Positions 15,958 to 23,132 of a stretch of 64,000 bases of DNA are shown here, in pieces (position 1 is the stretch's first letter; each line of letters begins with the position of its first letter). The position numbers and the translations under genes are program-made. The notes below the pieces were generated by a model, which saw only the letters and a program-made list of their open reading frames with translations, had not been told where the DNA came from and did no database searches. Origin of the DNA: an uncultured Oscillospiraceae bacterium (lineage in GTDB: Bacteria > Bacillota > Clostridia > Oscillospirales > Oscillospiraceae); contig CAJUEC010000007.1 of the NCBI GenBank assembly GCA_910585155.1, forward strand, positions 1-64,000, given 5' to 3'.

Positions 15958-15988
15958 CAAAAAAGCGCCCCTCTGGACAGAGGGACGC
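15958..15988 (-). terminator. leader terminator (putative attenuator) upstream of the ABC exporter
   Basis: Minus-strand RNA: GCGTCCCTCTG / CAGAGGGGCGC hairpin (15965-15988) with a 2-base loop, followed by six U (15959-15964). It lies after a translated-looking leader ORF and only about 25 bases before the exporter start, so most transcripts would stop here unless read-through is induced. Confidence 0.8.
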
Positions 15989-16018
15989 CGCAAGCCAATG
16001 CAATATGGAATGGAATTC

Positions 16019-16111
16019 CTATTCCACTCCCCAGGCGCGCAAATATCCCAGCCGTCTCGTATTCGTCTCAAAAGACAGGGTGTTCTTTCCAAAAAACACA
16101 GTGTTCAACAT
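16019..16111 (-). CDS. 30-residue leader peptide ORF of the ABC exporter operon
   Basis: MLNTVFFGKNTLSFETNTRR followed by LGYLRAWGVE and stop. It has the strongest ribosome-binding site of the neighbourhood (AAAGGAGG, 9 bases before ATG 16111) and a well-placed sigma-A promoter 40 bases upstream. The stop codon lies in a 19-bp palindrome (16007-16025) and the terminator follows 30 bases later. In Bacillus subtilis, the homologous bmrCD exporter is controlled by translation of the leader peptide BmrB; this ORF is in the same place but has no sequence similarity that I can see. Drug-induced ribosome stalling is the likely signal (inference). Confidence 0.65.
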   Translation of the reverse strand: MLNTVFFGKNTLSFETNTRRLGYLRAWGVE

Positions 16112-16156
16112 ATTGCGCGCCTCCTTTCTCAATTGAAATTTTCTACAGCGTTGCCC

Positions 16157-16185
16157 AGTATATGCCTTCTCCCCGGCGTTGTCAA
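16157..16185 (-). promoter_or_regulatory. sigma-A promoter of the leader ORF / ABC exporter operon
   Basis: Minus strand: TTGACA (16180-16185), 17-bp spacer, TATACT (16157-16162). Start of transcription expected near 16150. Confidence 0.85.
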
Positions 16186-16248
16186 CCCCTTTTTTCGAAA
16201 AACAGAAGAAAATTTCCATCGTGCGCAAAAAATTCCGGCCCGGGCCCC

Positions 16249-16284
16249 AAAAAAGCGGGGGGCGGGCGTGTGCCCGCCCCCCGC
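16249..16284 (-). terminator. intrinsic terminator of the hemerythrin gene
   Basis: GCGGGGGGCGGGC / GCCCGCCCCCCGC with GTGT loop (16255-16284), followed on the minus strand by six T. It separates the leftward hemerythrin gene from the exporter promoter. Confidence 0.88.
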
Positions 16285-16318
16285 CGGGAGCCGTATGGCC
16301 GCCCCGGGGGAGCGCGCC

Positions 16319-17668
16319 TTACTGCGGCCTGTGCTTTTCAAAGAGCTCGTCGATCTTCTGCTTGATCTCCGCCGGCTTCAGGTATTTCAGCAGATACCCC
16401 GCCGGCTTCATGGAAAGCAGCCTGCGCACCGTCTCCGGGTCCCCCCGCCCGGTGAGGAAGATCACCGGGATATTGGAGAACGCCTCCTCCGAACGGAGCA
16501 TCTCCAGCGTCTGCTTTCCGTCGCACACCGGCATCTCGTAGTCCAGCAGCACCAGGTCCGGCCGGTTCAGGGTGATGGTTCGGATGGCGGCCACCCCGGA
16601 TTCCGCCACGGCCACCTCATAGTCCTGGGACAGCATCCCCTTCATGGCCTGGCGGATGGTGGCGGAGTCGTCCACCACCAGAATCTTCCCCTTGCCGCTG
16701 GGCTCCTCCCGCCGGCTCAGGTACTGCTCAATCTCCGTGATGGCGTTATCCGCCTCGATGGGGGTGCCGATGCCCTTTTCCAGCAGGTGGGGGGCGATGA
16801 CACAGTAGGCGAAGTACCCCGCGCCCCCGGTGTTGAACAGCAGGCTCACTTGGGGCTTCTCCCGCTCGAACACCTTCTGAAGCTGCTCGTAGGACAGCAG
16901 ATTTTCCTCCTTCAGCTCGTAGCCGTCCCAGCTGGGGAAGTGCTCCATCACCCGCCCCACAAACTGCTTGGCGGTGTACCGGGAGGCGTTGATCAGGACA
17001 GAGTCCAGCTTGTTGGTCTGAAGGCCCAAGATCCTGCCCACCGTGTTCACCAGCAGCTTTTCCTCAAAAACCAGAATGACCTCCTGCCGCCGCTCATCCC
17101 CCTTGGCCCCGTAGATCAGGCGGTAGTACACCCCTTTTCCGAACCGCTCCCCGCCGTAAGCGCTGCTGATCATCTGGGACTCCAGCTGGAACATGTCAAA
17201 CACCAGCTGGGCGATAACCTGCCGCATGGCCTGGACCTCCTCCTCCGGCAGCAGGTCGGTCCACTTGCTGATGCGCCCCCCGGTGATGGCCATGTCCTCC
17301 GTCAGGGTGTGGCCGATGAGCCAGCCGGTGCACACCCCCAGGAAATGGTTCACCGCGTCGGGGGCGTAATCGCTCTGCTCCAGCTCCTCCTCCAGGGCCG
17401 GGAGGGTGTGCTCCCGGAATTCCCGGTGGATATGTCTGTGGGTCTCCAGTCCCTCGTAGCCGATAGAGGCCATGTACGCTTCCTCGTCCGCAAAATGCCT
17501 CATGGCGTGGGCCTTGAAATACTTGATTCCCTCCTGGCAGGCCCACTGGCCTTTGTCCTCGTCCATGGCAAACAGACGGTTGATGATTTTGAACAGCCGG
17601 CGGTGTTCCTGGTCGATTGCCTCCACGCCGATGTCGTAGCTGTCCTGCCATACTACTTGCCTGTCCAT
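16319..17668 (-). CDS. bacteriohemerythrin fused to a C-terminal receiver domain
   Basis: A 449-residue three-part protein. Residues 1-130: hemerythrin with the complete di-iron ligand set H22, H58, E62, H77, H81, H120, D125, which binds O2. Residues about 150-310: a domain of uncertain type with a CheC/CheX-like look (YYRLIYGAKGDERR, NASRYTAKQFVGRVMEHFP). Residues 328-445: a receiver domain with DD at 333-334, phosphoacceptor D376 in LVLLDYEMP, and a T/K pair in FLTGRG and LLKYLKP. It could sense oxygen and pass the signal by phosphorylation or phosphatase activity. No kinase is adjacent. ATG 17668 follows AAAGGAGGCG. A single-gene transcript. Confidence 0.85.
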   Translation of the reverse strand: MDRQVVWQDSYDIGVEAIDQEHRRLFKIINRLFAMDEDKGQWACQEGIKYFKAHAMRHFADEEAYMASIGYEGLETHRHIHREFREHTLPALEEELEQSDYAPDAVNHFLGVCTGWLIGHTLTEDMAITGGRISKWTDLLPEEEVQAMRQVIAQLVFDMFQLESQMISSAYGGERFGKGVYYRLIYGAKGDERRQEVILVFEEKLLVNTVGRILGLQTNKLDSVLINASRYTAKQFVGRVMEHFPSWDGYELKEENLLSYEQLQKVFEREKPQVSLLFNTGGAGYFAYCVIAPHLLEKGIGTPIEADNAITEIEQYLSRREEPSGKGKILVVDDSATIRQAMKGMLSQDYEVAVAESGVAAIRTITLNRPDLVLLDYEMPVCDGKQTLEMLRSEEAFSNIPVIFLTGRGDPETVRRLLSMKPAGYLLKYLKPAEIKQKIDELFEKHRPQ

Positions 17669-17704
17669 ACAAGCGCCTCCTTTGATACTCTTTCACTGAA
17701 TCAT

Positions 17705-17869
17705 TAGAAGCTGTGCCAATCGCCTCAGCACACATCTTTGCGGCCCAAAGCGCCGGCGGACTGCGTGAAAAAATCTTCCAATACACAAAGTATTCCCGCG
17801 ATTTCTTGCCCTGACATCGGCATTTTTTCTCGCAAATCTGAATACTTCGGCCATTGGTACAGCTTCTTA
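17705..17869. mobile_element. 165-bp TA-bounded fold-back element, subfamily D
   Basis: TA + GAAGCTGTGCCAAT at the left and ATTGGTACAGCTTCT + TA at the right; the inverted core contains the family motif GAATACTTTGTGTATT (on the minus strand) and AAGAAATCGCG. Same length as subfamily A. It lies in the gap between the hemerythrin and TlpA-like genes (17669-18089), which otherwise holds no gene. Confidence 0.72.
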
Positions 17870-18089
17870 TACGGATTTTCCATAAAATCCAAGCTCTTCT
17901 CTCCCAAGTGTTTAGAGGTATTATACCACAGCCGGTATCCCTCGTCTACTCCTTTCGGGCGGGGTTTTCGGCTTCTTTTTTCACCGGGGAAAAATGGCGC
18001 GCAGGGGTAGGCAGGAGGCAGAACCTGTGGTATGATAGAGCCGCTGTACACATTATTGATTGTTTCGAAGCGGAAAGGAAGTTGTCATC

Positions 18090-18689
18090 ATGCAAGCAAA
18101 AAAACTCACCGCCCTGCTGCTGGGGGCGGCCCTGTCCCTGGGCCTGCTGGCCGGCTGCTCCAGCGGCGCCCCCACCCACTCCCAGGACCCCGCCGGCGCC
18201 TCCCCCGCGGTCCAGCCCTCCGGCGCCGGCGAGCTGTCCTCCTTCACTGCGGACACCCTGGCGGGGGACTCCTTCACCCAGGACGACATCAGCGCCAAGG
18301 ACGTGACCGTCATCAACTTCTGGGGGACCTACTGCGGCCCGTGCATCAACGAGATGCCCGACCTGGCGGCCTACGCCAAGGCGCTGCCGGAAAACGTCCA
18401 GCTGATCACCGTGTGCGTGGACGGCGCGGGCAACCCCGAGGGGGCGGAGCGGATTCTGGAGGAGGCCGGCTATGAGGGGGTCACCCTGCTGGGCGGCGAC
18501 GAGAATTTCCTGGCCGTATGCAACTCGGTCCAGGTGATTCCCACCACGATTTTTGTGGACAGCGGGGGCAGCATCGTGGGCAGCGCCGTCATCGGCAGCC
18601 AGGCGGACCTGGCCGCCGCCTTCACAGACGGGGTGAACCAGGTGCTGAAGGCCGCGGGAAAGGCGGAGATCAGCGTTGAAATCGGGTGA
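18090..18689 (+). CDS. TlpA-like thiol-disulfide reductase lipoprotein
   Basis: A 199-residue lipoprotein: signal peptide with lipobox LLAGC (lipidated C23), a proline/serine-rich linker (24-50), and a thioredoxin/redoxin domain with catalytic WGTYCGPC (C82, C85) and the cis-proline in QVIPTTIFVD. It would act at the outer face of the membrane reducing or isomerising disulfides. The start ATG 18090 follows GGAAAGGAAG. The next two genes (a 49-residue CXXC peptide and a NapH-type iron-sulfur membrane protein) overlap in series, so electrons probably flow from the membrane ferredoxin-like protein to this reductase (inference). Confidence 0.9.
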   Translation: MQAKKLTALLLGAALSLGLLAGCSSGAPTHSQDPAGASPAVQPSGAGELSSFTADTLAGDSFTQDDISAKDVTVINFWGTYCGPCINEMPDLAAYAKALPENVQLITVCVDGAGNPEGAERILEEAGYEGVTLLGGDENFLAVCNSVQVIPTTIFVDSGGSIVGSAVIGSQADLAAAFTDGVNQVLKAAGKAEISVEIG

Positions 18690-18825
18690 GCGGCAAAAGG
18701 TGGTGCGGCTGGTGGTCCTGACGGCGGCCATGCTGCTGCTCTCCGCCGGCGCGGCCCGGGGAGAGTATCTGGAGGTCATGGAAAAGGCGGTGCGGATATG
18801 CCTGGAATGCATCGGGATCGGGTGA
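18676..18825 (+). CDS. CD1871A-family CXXC-motif small membrane protein
   Basis: A 49-residue ORF not found by a length cut-off: one hydrophobic helix (VVRLVVLTAAMLLLSAGAA), then RGEYLEVMEKAVRICLECIGIG split as RGEYLEVMEKAV and RICLECIGIG. The CLECIGIG ending with a single CXXC is the hallmark of the CD1871A-type small proteins of Clostridia, which usually lie beside a TlpA/redoxin and a 4Fe-4S membrane protein, as here. The start is TTG 18676 (AGGCGGAG upstream), overlapping the TlpA stop by 14 bp; GTG 18700 is an alternative. Its stop overlaps the GTG of the next gene (GTGA). Probably a thiol relay in the membrane. Confidence 0.82.
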   Translation: MKSGERQKVVRLVVLTAAMLLLSAGAARGEYLEVMEKAVRICLECIGIG

Positions 18826-19724
18826 GGCGAAAGCCGGGGCGGCGCCTCCCCCGCCAGCTTCTCATCCAGCTGGCCGCCGCCGCTGCGTTCAACGGCTATG
18901 CCGTGGGCTTTCAAAAGGGGAAAATCTTCACCGGGGCCAGCAAGGCGCTGTGCGTCCCCGTCCTCAACTGCTACTCCTGCCCGGGGGCGCTGGGGGCCTG
19001 CCCCATCGGCTCCCTCCAGGCGGCGCTGGGCAGCGGAAGGGGCCGGTTCCCCGCCTACGTGCTGGGGACGCTGATGCTCTTCGGCCTGGCGCTGGGGCGG
19101 CTGGCCTGCGGCCTGCTGTGCCCCTTCGGGCTGGTGCAGGACCTGCTGCACCGGATTCCCACGCCCAAGCTGAAGGCGCCCCCAAAAATCGACCGCCCCG
19201 CCCGGTATGTGAAGTACGCGGTGCTGCTGGTGCTGGTGGCGCTGCTCCCGGCGCTGGTGTCGGCGGCGGAGGGGATGGCCGCGCCGCCCTTTTTCTGCAA
19301 GTACCTCTGCCCCGCCGGGACGCTGGGGGGCGGGATCCCGCTGCTGCTGGCCAACCCGGCCCTGCGGCAGGCGGCGGGGGCGCTGTTCAACTGGAAGCTG
19401 GGGGTGCTGCTGGTCATTTTGGCCGTCTCTGTTCTGGTGCACCGCCCATTCTGCAAGTACCTCTGCCCGCTGGGGGCCTTTTACGCCCTGTTCAACCGAT
19501 TCAGCCTCTACCAGATGGAGCTGGACCGGACCAAGTGCGTGGACTGCAAGCAGTGCGAGCGGGTCTGCCCGATGAACGTGGAGGTCACCAGGGATATCAG
19601 CTGCGGCGAGTGCATCCGCTGCGGGGCGTGCAGGTCGGTCTGCCCCACAGGGGCCATCTCCTCCGGCTTCGGCCCCAGGCCCAAGGGGGCGCGGGCGGAG
19701 GGGGAGCCCCCCGGCCCGGCGTAG
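18822..19724 (+). CDS. NapH/YccM-type 4Fe-4S membrane protein
   Basis: A 300-residue polytopic protein with four cysteine motifs at membrane edges (CYSCPGALGACPIG, CGLLCPFG, CKYLCPAG, CKYLCPLG) and two C-terminal 4Fe-4S clusters CVDCKQCERVCP and CGECIRCGACRSVCP. NapH/MauN-type proteins move electrons across or along the membrane. I start it at GTG 18822, which overlaps the stop of the CXXC peptide gene (GTGA); ATG 18798 inside that gene is the alternative. The three genes form one operon and probably supply reducing power to extracytoplasmic thiols. Confidence 0.85.
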   Translation: MRRKPGRRLPRQLLIQLAAAAAFNGYAVGFQKGKIFTGASKALCVPVLNCYSCPGALGACPIGSLQAALGSGRGRFPAYVLGTLMLFGLALGRLACGLLCPFGLVQDLLHRIPTPKLKAPPKIDRPARYVKYAVLLVLVALLPALVSAAEGMAAPPFFCKYLCPAGTLGGGIPLLLANPALRQAAGALFNWKLGVLLVILAVSVLVHRPFCKYLCPLGAFYALFNRFSLYQMELDRTKCVDCKQCERVCPMNVEVTRDISCGECIRCGACRSVCPTGAISSGFGPRPKGARAEGEPPGPA

Positions 19725-19851
19725 AGCCGCCGGGGCAGGGTCCGCCCCTCCAAAAATTTTTCCCGCCCCGCCGGAGGGGCTGTCCCAGTTTTTCCCGCTC
19801 ATGGGTATAATTTGCACCGCCTCCGTCCACAATAGGGCCGGAGGTGTCATT

Positions 19852-20616
19852 ATGAACAACAAACGAACATGGATCGAAAAATTTGGCGATTTCATTTCAG
19901 GAAAAGGTTTCTATCTTGTGGTACTCATCTGTGTGGCCGCCATCGCCCTGTCGGGCTACTACCTGGTGCAGGGCGTGCGCACCGGCCTGGGGGAGGCGGA
20001 TCAGCCTGTGTCCGGCTCCGCCGCCATTGCGGACCAGCCCTCCGCCCGGCCGTCGGTCAAGCCCTCGGCCCCCCCGGCCAGCCAGGTCCCCAGGGTCACC
20101 GCGCCCCCCTCCGCGGCGGTGAGCGCCTCTCCCTCCCCCCAGCCCACCCCCTCTCCTCAGCCCTCCGCCGCCCCCTCCGTCCCGCCCACGCTGGCGCCCG
20201 CCCCCCTGGTCTTTACATGGCCGGTGAAGGGCACGGTCATCGCCGGGCTCGCGGTGGAGACGCTGGCCTATAACGAGACCATGGGGGACTGGCGCACCCA
20301 CGAGGGGCTGGACATCGCCGCCCCCCTGGGCACCCAGGTGCTGGCGGCGGCCAACGGCACGGTGTCCGCCCTGTATGAGGACGACCTGATGGGCACGGTG
20401 CTGGAGATCGACCACGGCGAGGGGCTGATGAGCCGGTACGCCAACCTGGCCGAGGCGCCCACAGTGAAGGTGGGCGACGGGGTGACCACCGGGGCGGTGA
20501 TCGGCTCGGTGGGGGAAACCGCCGCCTCCGAGAGCGGCCGGGAGCCCCACATCCACTACGCCCTGCTGAAAAACGGTTGGCCCGTGGACCCCACCGGCTA
20601 TCTGCCCCCCCAGTGA
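19852..20616 (+). CDS. SpoIIQ-like M23 family metallopeptidase
   Basis: A 254-residue single-pass membrane protein: cytoplasmic N-terminus MNNKRTWIEKFGDFISGKG, one helix (about 20-42), a proline/serine linker (60-115), and a LytM/M23 domain with zinc ligands HEGLD (first motif) and HIHYALL (second motif) both intact. The layout matches SpoIIQ of the engulfing-spore channel; clostridial SpoIIQ keeps the zinc site whereas the Bacillus protein has lost it. A role in sporulation is inferred from architecture; no spoIID or other sporulation gene is adjacent. ATG 19852 follows GGAGGTG. A TATAAT-like box lies at 19805-19811. Confidence 0.78.
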   Translation: MNNKRTWIEKFGDFISGKGFYLVVLICVAAIALSGYYLVQGVRTGLGEADQPVSGSAAIADQPSARPSVKPSAPPASQVPRVTAPPSAAVSASPSPQPTPSPQPSAAPSVPPTLAPAPLVFTWPVKGTVIAGLAVETLAYNETMGDWRTHEGLDIAAPLGTQVLAAANGTVSALYEDDLMGTVLEIDHGEGLMSRYANLAEAPTVKVGDGVTTGAVIGSVGETAASESGREPHIHYALLKNGWPVDPTGYLPPQ

Positions 20617-20623
20617 ACAGATG

Positions 20624-20661
20624 AAAAGGACCGGCCCCTCTCACGAGGGGCCGGTCTTTTC
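20624..20661. terminator. intrinsic terminator between the M23 and ferritin genes
   Basis: GACCGGCCCCTC / GAGGGGCCGGTC (20629-20656) with TCAC loop, bordered by AAAA and TTTT, so it works in both directions for the convergent genes. Confidence 0.9.
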
Positions 20662-20667
20662 ACGGGC

Positions 20668-21180
20668 TCAGAGCTTCAGGGAGGGGGCGGAGTAGACCCG
20701 GCCGGCCAGCTCGCTGTTGAGCATGTACAGCGCCTTGGCGTCGTCCCCAAACAGCTCCATCTTGCGGATCAGGCCGGAGGAGTTGGCCTCCTCCTCGCCC
20801 TGCTCCTTGATGAACCAGTCCAGGAACTGCACCGTGCGGTGGTCCCTGGCCTCCTGGGCGGCGTCGTAGATGGCGTTGATCAGGCCGGTGACGTACTGCT
20901 CGTGGGCGTGGGCGGCCTTCAGGGGGTCCATCAGGGTCTTGTACACCTTGTCCGGCTTGGCGATGGCCTCCAGGGTGACGGCCTGGTCGTTGTTGTGCAG
21001 GTACTTGTACATGAGCATGGCGTGGTCCTGCTCCTCCCGGGCCTGGATCTCGTACCAGTTGGCAAAGCCGTCCAGCCCCTGCCCGGCGTAGAAGTTGGCC
21101 ATATCCAGGTATAAGTAGGCGGAGTACAGCTCCTTATTGATCTGATCGTTCAGCAGCGCGGAAACCTTCTCGTTCATCAT
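20668..21180 (-). CDS. ferritin
   Basis: A 170-residue bacterial non-heme ferritin. Ferroxidase-site residues are visible in helix A (NKELYSAYLYLDMA), helix B (YEIQAREEQDHAMLMYKYL, with E-x-x-H) and helix C/D (QFLDWFIKEQGEEEANS). It oxidises and stores iron and removes peroxide-forming Fe(II). The start at ATG 21180 (or 21177) has GAGGAG upstream. Single gene, convergent with the SpoIIQ-like gene. Confidence 0.95.
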   Translation of the reverse strand: MMNEKVSALLNDQINKELYSAYLYLDMANFYAGQGLDGFANWYEIQAREEQDHAMLMYKYLHNNDQAVTLEAIAKPDKVYKTLMDPLKAAHAHEQYVTGLINAIYDAAQEARDHRTVQFLDWFIKEQGEEEANSSGLIRKMELFGDDAKALYMLNSELAGRVYSAPSLKL

Positions 21181-21254
21181 GAAAAACACTCCTCGTTTCA
21201 AAATTGGCGTCGTGCGGCGCGTTCAATGGAAGTATATCACGTTTTGCTCCGGTG

Positions 21255-22931
21255 TCAACCGTTTTCCGCCGCTTTTTCCAACGCCCGTTTGACGTCCGCC
21301 GCAATGGCCCCCATGGCCTCCAGCTCCACCTTGCGCACCTGGCGGTCGTAGGTGTACAGCCCGTTGGTCTCCCCCTCCACGTCGCTGAGCTGGGTGTAGA
21401 CGCACCCGCACAGGCCGTTGGGGATGGAGGGGAGCACCATCTCGTCGTACATGGCCCGGATCCGGCCTGTCAGCTCCCCCTCCGACCGGCACTGCTCCCC
21501 GTAGCCGTAGTTCTTCCGCCCCCGGAACACGTGGCCGTTCACCCGGCGGGAGAAGCCGCCGCACTCGCTGAGCAGCAGGAATTTCCCCGGCCGCCTCCCC
21601 TCCAGCACCCGGCTGGTGAAGTAGACGTGCTCGCTGTCCACGTCGCTCTCCCTCTGGGCGAACCAGCCGGAGGTGCTCATAAAGAACCGGGCGGGGTCGG
21701 CGGCCTTCAGCAGGCGGTAGATGCGGTCGGAGTTGTACTGGCCCCAGCCCTCGTTGAAGATGGTCCAGCCGATGACGCAGGGGTGGTTTTTCAGGTGGGC
21801 GATGGTGTCCAGGCAGTGGCGCTCGAAAAACGCCCGGCGCTTCTCGCCGCCCCCCCTGCCCAGGTCGCCCCGCTTTTTGCAGCCCAAGGTGGGCAGCACC
21901 GTGTCCCGGAGGTAGCGGTACTCCCCCGAGTTCACCATGTCCTGGATGACCAGCATACCCAGCCGGTCACAGGCGTAATAGAACGCCTGGGGCTCCACCT
22001 TGACGTGCTTGCGCAGGGTGTTGAAGCCCAGCTCCTTCATCCGCAGCACGTCCGCGCCGTACTCCTCCGGGGTTTTGGGCAGGAAGAGGCCGTCCTCAAA
22101 GTACCCCTGGTCCAGCACCCCGTGGAGGAAGACGGGCTCCCCGTTGAGGCACAGCCGGGCTCGGCCGTTGATCTGCCTGGTGGTCACCGTGCGCAGGGCG
22201 AAATAGCTCTCCACCCGGTCGGCGGCGGTGGCCACGGTCATGTGGTACAGATGGGGGTCGTCAGGCGTCCAGAGCCGGGGGCTGGGCACCTCCAGGCGGA
22301 GGGGGACGCCGCTCTTCCCCGCCGCGGTGAGCAGCCTCCCCTGCCCCAGGGGGACCGCCAGGTTGAAGTCCGCGCCCCCCGCGTCCACCTCCACCGTCAC
22401 TCCGATGAGGTCCGGGGTGAGGCGCACCGACGCCACCTCCCCCCGCTCCGGCACCGCCTCCAGCCACACCGGCTGCCAGATGCCGGACACCGGGGTGTAC
22501 CACATCCCGTGGGGGCGTCTGTGCTGCTTGCCGTAGGGGTAGGCGTGGGACAGGGTATCCACCGCCTTCACCTCCAGCCGGTTCTCCCCCGGGCGCAGGG
22601 CGGCGGTGATGTCCGCGGAAAAGGGCAGATAGCCCCCCTCGTGGCGGACCACGCTCACCCCGTTGACAAAGACCTCCGCCACCTGATCCACCGCCCCGAG
22701 GTGGAGCCGCGCCCGGCGGCCCTCGGGGAGGAAGCCCGGGGGGAGGGTGAAGGCCGTCTCATAACGCAGCACGTCCCCCACCGCCCCCTCCCAGCCCGAC
22801 AGGGGGGCCTGGGGGGACCAGGGCACGCGGACGGGCCTGCCGTTCAGCGTCCAGCCGCCGCTCAGCGGGAAAAAGCTGTCCCGCCGGAGCTGGGGGCGGG
22901 GATAGGTCCGGTCCCAACCGCTGTAATCCAT
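21255..22931 (-). CDS. glycoside hydrolase family 2 protein
   Basis: A 558-residue GH2 enzyme: sugar-binding jelly-roll domain (about 20-160, with GWEGAVGDVLRYETAF and HLGAVDQVAEVFVNGVSV), immunoglobulin-like domain (160-245), and TIM barrel with the acid/base glutamate in WTIFNEGWGQ and the nucleophile glutamate in LLLSECGGF. Shorter than LacZ-type enzymes because the C-terminal domains are absent. No signal peptide, so it is probably cytoplasmic and acts on imported beta-glycosides or beta-glucuronides; the substrate cannot be told. No sugar transporter is adjacent. ATG 22931 follows AAGGAAGCG. Confidence 0.88.
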   Translation of the reverse strand: MDYSGWDRTYPRPQLRRDSFFPLSGGWTLNGRPVRVPWSPQAPLSGWEGAVGDVLRYETAFTLPPGFLPEGRRARLHLGAVDQVAEVFVNGVSVVRHEGGYLPFSADITAALRPGENRLEVKAVDTLSHAYPYGKQHRRPHGMWYTPVSGIWQPVWLEAVPERGEVASVRLTPDLIGVTVEVDAGGADFNLAVPLGQGRLLTAAGKSGVPLRLEVPSPRLWTPDDPHLYHMTVATAADRVESYFALRTVTTRQINGRARLCLNGEPVFLHGVLDQGYFEDGLFLPKTPEEYGADVLRMKELGFNTLRKHVKVEPQAFYYACDRLGMLVIQDMVNSGEYRYLRDTVLPTLGCKKRGDLGRGGGEKRRAFFERHCLDTIAHLKNHPCVIGWTIFNEGWGQYNSDRIYRLLKAADPARFFMSTSGWFAQRESDVDSEHVYFTSRVLEGRRPGKFLLLSECGGFSRRVNGHVFRGRKNYGYGEQCRSEGELTGRIRAMYDEMVLPSIPNGLCGCVYTQLSDVEGETNGLYTYDRQVRKVELEAMGAIAADVKRALEKAAENG

Positions 22932-22999
22932 AGCCTCGCTTCCTTTTCATCAAAATCAGGTGATCTGGCGCAGGCCTCGTTTTCCCCCGCGCTGACTCC

Positions 23000-23028
23000 A
23001 TCATACCAGCTTCCGGGGAAAAAGACAA
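23000..23028 (-). promoter_or_regulatory. sigma-A promoter of the GH2 gene
   Basis: Minus strand: TTGTCT (23023-23028), 17-bp spacer, TATGAT (23000-23005). Confidence 0.65.
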
Positions 23029-23099
23029 CGGAAAAAGCGCGCCCGCCCCGCCGAAAACCCCTCAGGCCCCGGCGCGCACCAATTCTTTCCACAAGCAGA

Positions 23100-23125
23100 G
23101 CGCCGCCGGGAATCCCCGGCGGCGC
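23100..23125. terminator. hairpin after thrS
   Basis: GCGCCGCCGGG / CCCGGCGGCGC, 8 bp beyond the thrS stop. The T-tract is better on the plus strand than on the minus strand, so its efficiency for thrS is uncertain. Confidence 0.55.
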
Positions 23126-23132
23126 TTCGTTT

